Assembly (NCBI GenBank): GCA_016705685.1
Contig: JADJLB010000002.1
Location: 1-64,000 of the forward strand
Direction: 5' to 3'
Length of the DNA: 64,000 bases
Source of the DNA: Propionivibrio sp.
GTDB taxonomy: Bacteria; Pseudomonadota; Gammaproteobacteria; Burkholderiales; Rhodocyclaceae
The stretch's first letter is position 1, and each line of letters begins with the position of its first letter. Positions 39,253 to 47,389 of the stretch are shown in pieces. The notes beneath the pieces are model-generated. The model saw nothing but the letters and a program-made list of their open reading frames with translations. It was not told the DNA's origin and ran no database searches. The position numbers were made by a program, and so were the translations under genes.

Positions 39253-40191
39253 TCAACTCAAGTACGCATGGCCCAGCGTGCGTACGAGAATTCCCACGCA
39301 GGCGCCCAGCGCAGCAGGACGCCAGACGCCGGCAACCCGACGGCCGGCCGAAATCAGCACGGCAACCCCCGGAATGTCGAGCGGGTGAATCAGGAAGCCG
39401 GCGCTCTGGTTGAGCAGCAGGTCGCTGACTTGCCCCTTGCGCAGCATCTCGTCCATGACCCCCATCATCGCCGTGCCGCCGGCGAGAAACTTGGTCAGCG
39501 TCGGCAGGATCAATTCACGGTCGAGTTGCAGGCTGTCCATCAGCGGTGACAGCAGTCGGGTCAGCGCATCGATTGCGCCACCGGCACGTAGCGCCATGAT
39601 CACCGTCAGCGACAGGACCAGCATCGGAATGGCACCAACGGCAATCTTGAACGCCTCGGCGCCGGCACGATTGATCACGTCGAGCACGCCTTTGGCGTTT
39701 TCGGCAACCGGGTGATGCAGCGTCTCGTCGATCAGTTTCTCTTCCGCCGAGAGCTTGCGACCAAAGATATAGTAGGTGGCCGACGCCGCGACGAGACCAC
39801 CGAGCAGCGAGAGGGACAGGACGCGTCCAAAGTTCAGACCCATCGCAACCATCGGGAAGACGACGTTTGCCTGCGCCATGGCCATTACCATCGCCAGCGT
39901 CGCCGCGATGTGGCGTTCCGAAGCGCCGCGCTGGTCCATCATTGTCAGCGTGGCGATGGGCCCGGCAAAACTCACGAAACTGATCTGCAAGGAAGCAAAG
40001 ACGCCAAGGCCGGTCAGGCCGAACGGTTTGAGAAGGGGTGCCAGCTTTGTCACCAGCCAGTCGAGCACCCCTTTAGCTTCGAGTAGCCGCATCAGCGACA
40101 GCATCACGACCATCACCGGCAGCAGGATGAAGAGCGAAAGTTCGACCGCCGAGCGGCCTGCTTTGAGGATGACATCGACGAGGATTTCCAT
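39253..40191 (-). CDS. nucleoside-recognition (Gate) domain membrane protein
   Basis: A 312-residue polytopic membrane protein. It has two Gate-type blocks: LPVMVVMLSLMRLLEAKGVL near the start, and FLAGGTAMMGVMDEMLRKG later. It resembles the SpmA/SpmB- and YjiH-like group, whose biochemical role is unsettled. ATG 40191 (MEILVDV) is favoured over the upstream opening at 40236. Divergent from the DUF2189 gene; nothing links it to the autotransporter, with which it converges. Confidence 0.8.
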   Translation of the reverse strand: MEILVDVILKAGRSAVELSLFILLPVMVVMLSLMRLLEAKGVLDWLVTKLAPLLKPFGLTGLGVFASLQISFVSFAGPIATLTMMDQRGASERHIAATLAMVMAMAQANVVFPMVAMGLNFGRVLSLSLLGGLVAASATYYIFGRKLSAEEKLIDETLHHPVAENAKGVLDVINRAGAEAFKIAVGAIPMLVLSLTVIMALRAGGAIDALTRLLSPLMDSLQLDRELILPTLTKFLAGGTAMMGVMDEMLRKGQVSDLLLNQSAGFLIHPLDIPGVAVLISAGRRVAGVWRPAALGACVGILVRTLGHAYLS

Positions 40192-40376
40192 ACGCCACAT
40201 TATCCTTGATTTGCCAGGTGCGAGCGGACCGAACACTCATGGCATAGACTGGCCGGGGATGGCGAAGGCCGTCACAGCTTTTGGCAAGGTTTCGAATCTC
40301 ACCGGCCGAGTGGAACGTGGCAGGCAGCTATCCCATGATATTTCTGTCAAAATGCCGCCATCGGATTGGAGGCGGC

Positions 40377-41132
40377 ATGTCTGAGTACCTTGCTCCCGTT
40401 TTCGCACGCTTGACCCTGTCTTCGCTTTTCAGGGCGATAAGGCACGGCTGGGAAATGTTCTTGATCACCCGGCCATTGAGCGTCAGTTACGCCATGATCT
40501 TTGCGGTCATTGGCGTAGTCATCCTTATCGGAATCGAACGCGCTAGTTTTGCCCCGATGATATTTCCGTTGGCCGGCGGATTCATGCTGGTCGGCCCCGT
40601 CCTGCTTTCGGGCTTTTTCGCCATGGCAGATCGTGTTCGGCGCGACGAACTCTGCCGGTTCTCGGATATTGTCCATGGGTTTTCCCGAACATCGCGCGAA
40701 ATGCTGACCATCGCGCTGGTGTGCACGCTGCTGTTCATGATCTGGGTCGCCGATGTGGCCACCGTCTACGGGTTTACCGTCGGGCGCGTCCCGGCATCGC
40801 TGTTGACACTGTTTTTCCCATCGAAAAATGTTCTTTCGTTCATGATCTGGAGCTCGGTGCTTGGAGCCCTTCTGGCTTTTGTGATCTTTTCGATTTCGGC
40901 CTTTTCGGTTCCCCTGCTCTACTACCGGCGGGCTGGACTGGTTCAAGCCATTGTTTCAAGCGTTACCGCCGTTTTCGCCAATCTGCTACCGAGCCTGTTG
41001 TGGGCCGTCATTCTTGCCGTAACGATCATCGGCAGCATCCTGATCTTCCCACTTTTCCTGCTGACTTTTCCGGTCCTGGCGTTTGCCAGCCACGCCCTGT
41101 ACCGGGAGCTTTTCCCCGAATTGTCGGTTTGA
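40377..41132 (+). CDS. DUF2189 family membrane protein
   Basis: The 251-residue protein has six hydrophobic segments and the DUF2189 hallmarks PMIFPLAGGFMLVGPVLLSG and an N-terminal GWEMF. ATG 40377 follows a clear GGAGGCGGC site, so a longer opening at 40281 is rejected. The function is unknown; the family is common in proteobacteria. Confidence 0.82.
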   Translation: MSEYLAPVFARLTLSSLFRAIRHGWEMFLITRPLSVSYAMIFAVIGVVILIGIERASFAPMIFPLAGGFMLVGPVLLSGFFAMADRVRRDELCRFSDIVHGFSRTSREMLTIALVCTLLFMIWVADVATVYGFTVGRVPASLLTLFFPSKNVLSFMIWSSVLGALLAFVIFSISAFSVPLLYYRRAGLVQAIVSSVTAVFANLLPSLLWAVILAVTIIGSILIFPLFLLTFPVLAFASHALYRELFPELSV

Positions 41133-41190
41133 GCAAAACATCTTGATCGGGCAACTATAATCGCGGGCTGGTCAAGAGAAAGCACGGTTC

Positions 41191-42135
41191 ATGAGCCCAT
41201 TGATTTGTTACGAGCACGGCATTCATGCCTTCGATGCCGGTTACGTTCGCCCGATGTTGGCTGCGGTTCATCTGGTCGTCGAAAACGGCCGGGCGGCCTT
41301 TGTCGACACCGGGACCAACGCCTCGCTGCCTTCCGCGCTGGCGGCGCTGGAGGTTCTCGGCCTGACGCCCGACTGTGTCGACTACGTCATGCTCACGCAT
41401 ATTCATCTCGACCATGCCGGGGGAGCCGGCGCGATGATGCGCCAGTTTCCGCGTGCGCGACTCGTGGTGCACCCACGCGGCGCGCGGCACATGGCCGATC
41501 CATCCCGGCTGGTGGCTGGCGCAAACGCTGTATACGGGGCTGACGAAGTGAGCCGGCTCTATGGCGACGTGTTGCCGATCGACCAAACGCGAATCATCGA
41601 GGCGACGCACGGGCTGAAAGTCGATCTGGCCGGCCGCGAGTTCGTTTGCCTCGATACGCCGGGTCATGCAAGACATCACATTTGCATCGTCGATCGCCGC
41701 AGCGGGCATATCTTCACCGGCGACACCTTCGGATTATCGTATCGGGAACTCGATACCGACGGCCGTCAGTTCATCTTCCCGACGTCGACGCCCAGCCAGT
41801 TCGAGCCGCAAGTTCTGAAGGAGTCGATCGATCTGCTCATGACCTATCGGCCGCAGGCCATGTATCTGACGCATTTCAGCCAGGTCAAGGACGTGGACGC
41901 AAAAGCGCGCGATTTGCATCGACTGATCGATGCCTATCTCGACATCGCACGGCGAGAGGAGAATGCCGGCCCTGAACGGCAGCCTCGTATCCGTAACGGA
42001 CTAGCGCAACTGCTGATCGACGAGACGACGAAATTTGGCTGCCGGCTGCCACACGCCGAAATCCTGGAGATTTTCGCGATGGACCTTGAGCTCAACGCCC
42101 AGGGTCTTGTTGTCTGGCTCGACGGGCAGCGTTAG
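41191..42135 (+). CDS. metallo-beta-lactamase-fold hydrolase
   Basis: The 314-residue protein has the zinc-site motif HIHLDHAGG (His70, His72, Asp74, His75), a later HARHH and GDTFGL stretch carrying further ligands, and a C-terminal helical extension. Members hydrolyse thioesters, lactones or other small molecules; the substrate is unknown. Its TAG stop at 42133-42135 overlaps the original TAA stop (42132-42134) of the EAL gene remnant on the other strand, so the two genes end on the same bases. Confidence 0.87.
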   Translation: MSPLICYEHGIHAFDAGYVRPMLAAVHLVVENGRAAFVDTGTNASLPSALAALEVLGLTPDCVDYVMLTHIHLDHAGGAGAMMRQFPRARLVVHPRGARHMADPSRLVAGANAVYGADEVSRLYGDVLPIDQTRIIEATHGLKVDLAGREFVCLDTPGHARHHICIVDRRSGHIFTGDTFGLSYRELDTDGRQFIFPTSTPSQFEPQVLKESIDLLMTYRPQAMYLTHFSQVKDVDAKARDLHRLIDAYLDIARREENAGPERQPRIRNGLAQLLIDETTKFGCRLPHAEILEIFAMDLELNAQGLVVWLDGQR

Positions 42136-43171
42136 ACCAGGCGCTCGAACTCCTCGATCGGCATCGGATGTCCAAACAGGTAGCCGAGGGGACGTCATGC
42201 TGCTCGAAAGCCGCTGGTCGGTTTCCACGCCTTCGGCGATGACTTCCATCCCCAGATTGTTGGCCATGCCGATGATGGTCTGGGCAATCAGGGCGTCCTC
42301 TCGACGGATGCCGATATTGCGCACAAAACTCTGGTCGATCTTGAGCTGGTTGAGTGGCAGCCGCGTCAGATAGGAGAGTGACGACTGTCCGGTTCCGAAG
42401 TCGTCCATCGAAAATTGCACACCATCGGTTTTCAGCAGGTTCATTTTGATGATCGTTTCCTCGACGTTGGTCAGAACGGCGCTTTCCGTCAATTCGAGCT
42501 TGAGTAAATCAGGTTGTGCCCCGGTGCGTTTCAGAACGTCGCGAACCTGTTGTACGAAATCCGGTTGATGGAACTGCCGGGCGCTGACATTGACGGCCAG
42601 TCGAAGTGAAGCGAAGCGCAGGTTTCCTTCCCAACGCTTGAGTTGCTCGCAGGCTGTTTCCAGTACCCATTGCCCTATCGGTTCGATGAGGCCGGACTCC
42701 TCCGCGTGCGGAACGAACTCACCAGGCGGGATCAAGCCTCTCCCCGGATGCAGCCAGCGAATCAATGCCTCGGCCCCCGCGATCCGACCGTCGTGCGTGA
42801 CCTGTTTCTGAAAATACAGCCGGAACTGTCGCTCGCTCAGCGCTCGACGCAGATCCTCTTCGAGCAACGCGTGGGCGGTAATTGTGGCTTGCATGTTCGG
42901 GTCGAAAAAGCGAACAGTGTTTCGCCCGGCGGTCTTGGCCGCATACATGGCCAGATCGGACTGTTTCATCAGCTCGTCGATGGTTTTCTGCTGACCGCTG
43001 AAAAGGGTGGCGCCAATGCTCGCGCTGCTGTAATGCTGGCATGCATTCAGCACATAGGGTTCGTTCAGGGTCTGCAGCATTTTTTCACAGATGATATGCA
43101 CCAGTTCGGCGGCCTCCAGGCTGCGCTCGCCCAAACCCTCCAGGAGAACAACGAACTCGTCGCCGGCCAGA
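42132..43171 (-). pseudogene. truncated GGDEF-EAL protein: head lost at the IS91 scar, tail frameshifted
   Basis: The readable part starts inside a GGDEF domain at AGDEFVVLLEG. Everything before is antisense of an IS91-type transposase, so the start at 43467 is false. A full EAL domain follows: EALIRW, NVSARQF, LELTESAV, DDFGTGQSSL and KIDQSFV are all present, so c-di-GMP hydrolysis residues are intact. After GVETDQ the frame shifts twice: AAFEQHDVP is read in one frame, then LGYLFGHPMPIEEFERLV in another, to a TAA at 42132-42134. Each is near the expected C-terminal sequence of EAL proteins. The gene is probably dead: a missing N-terminus plus two indels. Confidence 0.8.
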
Positions 43172-43375
43172 AAGAAGCGCGGGCTGGCGGCGGCACGGGT
43201 CGCACTGGAGGTGCCGCCACCGCAGTCGGCGGTGATCGAGTCGGTGGCCGACTTTCTGCGCCGGGTGGCGCGCATCGAACCGGCGCGTTGTCCGCATTGC
43301 GGTATCGGCCAGTTCCGTGTGTCGGGGGTGATCTTGCCGGAACATCGTCTGCCCACGCCCAGGGGGCCACCGTGA
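43171..43375 (+). mobile_element. C-terminal fragment of IS91-family transposase
   Basis: Read from about 43171, the plus strand gives RKKRGLAAARVALEVPPPQ, then ESVADFLRRVARIEPARCPHCG and a short tail to a TGA at 43373-43375. The Cys-Pro-x-Cys ribbon and the preceding helix match the C-termini of IS91-type (HUH, rolling-circle) transposases. The rest of the transposase is missing. Its left boundary coincides with the point where the GGDEF domain on the opposite strand begins abruptly. Confidence 0.7.
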
Positions 43376-43627
43376 GCGGGGCCGGCGGCGTACACCTCAG
43401 CGTTTGTCGAAGCGATGGAAACATCGTTTCCGGGGGTGCTTGCGCGCTCGCGTGCCGTTCTCGTCAATGCGGCAAGACATCCCGAATCGGATGCCCGGAA
43501 TTCGGTGAATGTTGCCCGGCTCCGCCCCCGTGCGCTGGCCCCTTCCCCGCCAGGAGCTATGCCAAACGATTGACTTCCGCGGCGCCTTCCTTACAATCCC
43601 CATAACCACCGCCCTTCCGGCGGTCCA
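43376..43627. other. gene-free stretch between IS91 fragment and first attC
   Basis: No protein-like frame. It may contain the end of the IS91-type element and sequence carried with it, since this family can mobilise flanking DNA. No attI site or integrase gene is seen. Confidence 0.45.
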
Positions 43628-43710
43628 GTCCAACAAGGTTTATTCGCCGAGATGACTCCGCGCTCTCTGCTTCCTCGCCCGCGTCGGCGGATAAACGCTA
43701 TTCGTTATGA
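43628..43710 (+). other. attC-like integron recombination site, upstream of cassette 1
   Basis: R'' box GTCCAAC (43628-43634) fits RYYYAAC. An inverted-repeat stem follows, GTTTATTCGCCGA (43638-43650) and TCGGCGGATAAAC (43684-43696), pairing at 12 of 13 positions. R' box GTTATGA is at 43704-43710. The spacers (3 and 7 bases) are not standard, and GTTATGA departs from GTTRRRY, so this copy alone would be only suggestive. Its G|TTATGAG boundary matches the R'' box of the next attC exactly. Confidence 0.6.
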
Positions 43711-43729
43711 GACAGCAGGAGACACCTAA

Positions 43730-44026
43730 GTGATCCGAATCGTTTACGAATGGCGCGTCAAACCAGAACACATTACTGAGTTTCGTGAAGCATGGAAGCA
43801 AACTACAAATTCAATTCATGAATCCGTCGAAGGCGCGCGAGGCAGTTTTCTGCTGCAGGCCGTGGAAGACCCCAGCAAGATCCTGACGATAGCGCGCTGG
43901 GATTCCGTGAAACATTGGCAAGCGTTTTGGCAATCGGAGAATCCGCTGGAAATGATGCGAATGCGCGCCCTAGGAGAACGTATATCCGTAACTGCCTATG
44001 ACGAGTTTGCTGACTATACGGTTTAG
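43730..44026 (+). CDS. antibiotic biosynthesis monooxygenase (ABM) domain protein, cassette 1
   Basis: The 98-residue ferredoxin-like ABM protein has VYEWRVKPEHITEFREAW, a central IARWDSVKHWQAFW and a WQSENP stretch. GTG 43730 is the start, with AGGAG 7 bases upstream; both lie just inside the cassette boundary. Small ABM proteins oxidise polyketide-like or small phenolic compounds, or degrade haem; which applies here is unknown. Cassette-borne ABM and other small stress-like genes are common in integrons (general knowledge). Confidence 0.8.
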   Translation: MIRIVYEWRVKPEHITEFREAWKQTTNSIHESVEGARGSFLLQAVEDPSKILTIARWDSVKHWQAFWQSENPLEMMRMRALGERISVTAYDEFADYTV

Positions 44027-44046
44027 TGAAACACATTTACCGTATC

Positions 44047-44106
44047 TCATAACAAAGAGCCTCAAGCGACGCGGTACCCGCGCGCGCTTGAGCCAAATCG
44101 TTGGGC
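44047..44106 (+). other. attC site (59-base element) between cassettes 1 and 2
   Basis: The site is 60 bases with textbook architecture: R'' TCATAAC (44047-44053), 5-base spacer, L'' GCCTCAAGCG (44059-44068), central GC-rich palindrome GCGGTACCCGC, L' CGCTTGAGCC (44085-44094), 5-base spacer, R' GTTGGGC (44100-44106, fitting GTTRRRY). The stem arms pair with one unpaired position in L'', the kind of extrahelical base that sets strand choice in attC recombination. Confidence 0.82.
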
Positions 44107-44120
44107 GTCAGGAGATTAAC

Positions 44121-44711
44121 GTGACCGAATCACTACAAAGACAGCTACTCGAACTCGAACAGTTTGGCTTGAGCAATGATGGTGCCATTACCGACCGGCC
44201 TCGACGCATGCTTAACATCACCCGTGATACTGGAGAATTTCTTTCTGTACTTGTCCGGGCTATGAATGCTCAACGCGTGCTGGAAATTGGAACCTCCAAT
44301 GGCTACTCGACTCTCTGGCTTGCCTTGGCAGCAAAGGCAGTCAAAGGGCACGTCACTACCGTTGAGCTATCTGAGTTCAAACTTGCCCTTGCGGCAAAGA
44401 ACTTCGAGCGATCAGGTCTCGCTCAGTTCATTACGCAGGTAAGCGGTGAGGCGGGCACTTTGCTCAGGGACAGCCCCGAATCAAGCTTTGATGTTGTCTT
44501 TCTTGATTCGGAACGTTCTGAGTATTTGGGTTGGTGGCCCGACATCAAGCGAGTTCTTCGTAAAGGCGGGCTTCTTGTCGTAGATAACGCCAGGTCCCAT
44601 TCCGCCGAGATGGCACCCTTCGTAGCTCTGGTCTCGGCAGATTACGAGTTCACTACATGTACCGTGCCGGTAGGGAACGGTGAGTTTCTGGCTACTCGGA
44701 TTTTTCCTTAG
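44121..44711 (+). CDS. SAM-dependent O-methyltransferase-like protein, cassette 2
   Basis: The 196-residue Rossmann-fold methyltransferase has motif I VLEIGTSNGYSTLWLALA, acidic TTVELSEFKLA, DVVFLDSERSEYLGWW and GGLLVVDNARSHS, resembling the class I (CCoAOMT/YrrM-like) group. GTG 44121 is the start, because AGGAG lies 8 bases upstream, inside the cassette head. The longer opening at 43998 would run through the attC site and is rejected. Substrate unknown. Confidence 0.82.
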   Translation: MTESLQRQLLELEQFGLSNDGAITDRPRRMLNITRDTGEFLSVLVRAMNAQRVLEIGTSNGYSTLWLALAAKAVKGHVTTVELSEFKLALAAKNFERSGLAQFITQVSGEAGTLLRDSPESSFDVVFLDSERSEYLGWWPDIKRVLRKGGLLVVDNARSHSAEMAPFVALVSADYEFTTCTVPVGNGEFLATRIFP

Positions 44712-44982
44712 CCGTGCCGCCCAATTCAAACGTTGAGCGTCCGCTTTCCCTTATCGCCAATATCCGCTTTGGGCACAATTGAGACTATGACTAAAAGCAC
44801 TCGGCCAAGTTCTTGGGCTCTTTTCGTGTGTTCAGCAGCATCAATTACAACGTTTAGAACCAGAATTTCGAGCCTGCTGGTAAGCATTGTGTCGAACCAG
44901 GCAGCCTGCTAGTCAAAATCGACTCAGGATAGTTTTGCCTGTTACGCGCCTCCATCCACCAGAAAATCCGGAAACGCTTTAT
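44712..44982. other. gene-free stretch with a degenerate attC end
   Basis: CGCCCAAT (44718-44725) and GTTGAGC (44732-44738; fits GTTRRRY) are what remains of an attC whose stem appears deleted. The rest, to 44982, shows no gene, RNA or repeat that I can support. Confidence 0.45.
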
Positions 44983-45768
44983 TTACAAGCAGGGTTTTCC
45001 GGTCGCCAGAAATCTGAGCACTTCGGCCGCAGCAAACAGGCCGAAGGGGGCGGTGACGCAGACTGACGAGCCGAAGCCGGCGCAATTGAGCCCGGCCATC
45101 TGCGGCGGTTCATCGCAGGCCGCACCGTTTTCGGGATAGCGTAGCGGCTCGCTCGAAAACACTGCCGGGATACCGAACCCCTTCTTCTGATTGCGGGCAA
45201 AGCCGAAGTCCTTGCGCAGCAAGGAACGCACCTTGGAAAGCAGAGGGTCCTGAATGGTGTGCGCCAGATCGGCGACTTCGATGCGCGTCGGGTCGACCTG
45301 CCCGCCGGCGCCACCCGCGGTGATGATGGGGAGGTCGCGAGCTTTGCACCAGGCGATCATCGCCGTCTTGGTGCGCACCTGATCAATGGCATCGATCACG
45401 TAGTCGAAATCCCGATCGAGCATCGGACCGAGATTCTCCGGGGATACGAAGTCCTCGATTTGATTCACCCGACACGCCGGATTGATGGCCAGAATGCGTT
45501 CGGCCATTGCTTCCGTCTTGGCTTTGCCAAATTCGTCGCCGAGCGCATGAATCTGCCGATTGACATTCGATTCGGCCACCATGTCGAGGTCAATCAATGT
45601 CACTTGGCCGATGCCGGAACGGGCCAGCGCTTCTGCCGCCCATGAGCCGACGCCGCCAATGCCGACGACGCATACATGCGCGGACTGGAAGCGCATCAGG
45701 GCTTCAGCGCCGTAAAGCCTTTGTATTCCTCCGAAGCGTCGCGCCAGATCAGCGACCGGTTCAGTCAT
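44983..45768 (-). CDS. tcdA: tRNA threonylcarbamoyladenosine dehydratase
   Basis: The 261-residue E1-like protein has the ATP-binding loop GIGGVGSW at 36-43, LIDLDMVAESNVNRQ and a later GQVDPTRIEVADLAHT. The C-terminal part has NCAGFGSSV, typical of TcdA/CsdL. The enzyme uses ATP to cyclise t6A37 of tRNA to ct6A. It overlaps the HD-GYP gene upstream by 4 bases (ATGA), so the two are in one transcript. Confidence 0.9.
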   Translation of the reverse strand: MTEPVADLARRFGGIQRLYGAEALMRFQSAHVCVVGIGGVGSWAAEALARSGIGQVTLIDLDMVAESNVNRQIHALGDEFGKAKTEAMAERILAINPACRVNQIEDFVSPENLGPMLDRDFDYVIDAIDQVRTKTAMIAWCKARDLPIITAGGAGGQVDPTRIEVADLAHTIQDPLLSKVRSLLRKDFGFARNQKKGFGIPAVFSSEPLRYPENGAACDEPPQMAGLNCAGFGSSVCVTAPFGLFAAAEVLRFLATGKPCL

Positions 45769-46874
45769 CGGGCTTCAAGCGTCCGGCGAATGACCTGATT
45801 GAAGGGGTTGATCCACTCCGGTGAAAACTGGTTGTTGCAGGCATTGATCTCGGCGATGGCGCGCAATACCGAACGGTTTCTGCCGCGGTTGATGTGCTTC
45901 AGCATCACGGCCTCAAAGGCATCGACAATCGCCAGAATTTTTGCCCCGTCGCAAATCTGCTTCGCCCGGAGGCCCATCGGGTAGCCTTCGCCGTCCGGCA
46001 TTTCGTGGTGCTGCGCCACCATTTCTGCGGCGCTTTCCCAGCCGTCCATGCGCGACAGTATTCCGTCGGCGTAATCCGGGTGTGCCCGCAGGATCAGCTT
46101 CTCGTCGTCGGTCATGCGCTCCTGCTTCAACCACACCGATTCCGGAAGAAACATCATTCCTATATCATGCATATAAATGGCCGCCTCCAATTGCATCGGA
46201 TCGATCATTTTGTCCATGACCTGATTCGTTTCCATGGCCAGACGGAGCAGGCGCATGGTGCGACCCTTGAACAACGTCGAGCGGGCCTCCAGTTGATTTG
46301 CCAGCGTGCGGAAGAACCGCAGATCGTCTGCGGCCTGCGATTTCGACTTTCGGGAAATCGACGAGGCTTTCCCTTGCATCAGGGCGGCTGCTTCGGACGC
46401 GGGGCGGAACCCCGTAACCGCTTCGATCAACTCACAGGCGCACTCATCCATATTGGGTGCGGCTTCAAGCGATAGTTTCTCCAGCCCCTGCACCAGATCC
46501 AGCAGATGCAGTCCATCCAGGGAACGGCCGGAAAACAAGCTCTCGACCGCCAACTCCAGCCGGTCCAGGGCCAGCAGAACTGCCTCGGCAATGATGTCGC
46601 TGAACGCTATTTCGTCGTTTCTGAATCGCGCCAGCACCGTCTCGATCGGATGGACGATAGTTACCGCCAATTCGACCTTGCACAGCGCCGCGTCGCCCTT
46701 GATATTGTGAATCGAGCGGAAAAGGCTGCTAATGACTTCCCGGTCACCGGGTGTGCTCTTCAGGCGAGCGATGTCACGCTCGATTTTGGGCGCCAGATCG
46801 CTCAGCGATTCAATGAATTCTTCCAGAGCCAGCCTGTCGGTGATCACAGGTGCAATGATCGAGTGAATATCCAC
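45765..46874 (-). CDS. HD-GYP domain protein with N-terminal Hpt-like helix bundle
   Basis: In the 369-residue product, residues 30-90 resemble a histidine-phosphotransfer bundle (SIHNIKGDAALC, candidate phospho-His in IHNIKG). The C-terminal part is an HD-GYP phosphodiesterase domain: YMHDIGMMFLP, AHPDYADGIL, QHHEMPDGEGYPMGL. The usual Lys after HDIG is Met, so activity may be altered. The likely role is phosphorelay-controlled c-di-GMP turnover or signalling. The Hpt-HD-GYP combination is less common than receiver-HD-GYP. The gene overlaps tcdA. Confidence 0.85.
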   Translation of the reverse strand: MDIHSIIAPVITDRLALEEFIESLSDLAPKIERDIARLKSTPGDREVISSLFRSIHNIKGDAALCKVELAVTIVHPIETVLARFRNDEIAFSDIIAEAVLLALDRLELAVESLFSGRSLDGLHLLDLVQGLEKLSLEAAPNMDECACELIEAVTGFRPASEAAALMQGKASSISRKSKSQAADDLRFFRTLANQLEARSTLFKGRTMRLLRLAMETNQVMDKMIDPMQLEAAIYMHDIGMMFLPESVWLKQERMTDDEKLILRAHPDYADGILSRMDGWESAAEMVAQHHEMPDGEGYPMGLRAKQICDGAKILAIVDAFEAVMLKHINRGRNRSVLRAIAEINACNNQFSPEWINPFNQVIRRTLEAR

Positions 46875-47034
46875 GATACGTCTCCTTCTCCCTGGCGTTT
46901 TGATTGAGGCAAGTTTAGCCGAAACCCGGAACGAGGGTTAGCGCATGTCTTGTTTCGCTCAATGGCGCGTAATGAACTGGTTGCTTTGCCCAAGCTGGTC
47001 TACACTTCACCTTCCAAACTCAAGAGGTATGATC

Positions 47035-47379
47035 ATGTCCATCACAACAACCGAATCCGGTCTGCAAATTGAAGAAATCAGGGTGGGTGACGGTGAGAGC
47101 GCGACGTCCGGCAAGTTCGTGAGCGTTCATTACACCGGCTGGTTGACCAATGGCACGAAATTCGATTCGAGCAAGGATCGCGACGAACCCTTCGAATTTC
47201 CCTTGGGCCAGCGCAACGTCATCGCCGGTTGGGATGAGGGCGTGCAGGGCATGTGCATCGGTGGCGTGCGCAAACTCACCATTCCCTCGCAACTCGGCTA
47301 TGGGTCGCGGGGTGCGGGTGGTGTGATACCGCCGGATGCCACGCTTATCTTCGAGATCGAATTGCTCGACATCCTCTGA
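47035..47379 (+). CDS. FKBP-type peptidyl-prolyl isomerase
   Basis: The 114-residue single-domain FKBP has SVHYTGWL, KFDSSKDRDEPFEFPLG, VIAGWDEGVQGM and YGSRGAGGVIPPDATL, all active-site or flap elements. ATG 47035 is preferred over 47029 because the AAGAGG site is then 8 bases away. No signal peptide: a cytosolic folding helper. It is 10 bases upstream of the pseudouridine synthase gene. Confidence 0.9.
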   Translation: MSITTTESGLQIEEIRVGDGESATSGKFVSVHYTGWLTNGTKFDSSKDRDEPFEFPLGQRNVIAGWDEGVQGMCIGGVRKLTIPSQLGYGSRGAGGVIPPDATLIFEIELLDIL

Positions 47380-47389
47380 ACTTTGAACG

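Larger units (their letters stand above)
43628..44738 (+). mobile_element. integron gene-cassette array without integrase (CALIN-like)
   Basis: Two candidate cassettes lie in tandem. Cassette 1 is 43705-44100 (396 bp) with the ABM gene; its start GTTATGAG is the exact complement of the R'' box CTCATAAC (44046-44053) of its own attC, as expected for a cassette circle. Cassette 2 starts at TTGGGCG (44101) and carries the methyltransferase gene; its R'' box CGCCCAAT (44718-44725) matches the complement of GTTGGGCG at 7 of 8 positions. Both cassette genes are lower in GC than the chromosome around them. No intI is visible in the window. Confidence 0.7.

Noticed and set aside
42001-43467. 488-residue frame as an intact EAL protein
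   Set aside because: Its first part is antisense to a transposase fragment and its last 75 or so residues are out of frame over the MBL gene.
42643-43605. 320-codon plus-strand frame across the EAL gene and the IS91 fragment
   Set aside because: It joins antisense of EAL with out-of-frame transposase sequence; no protein features.
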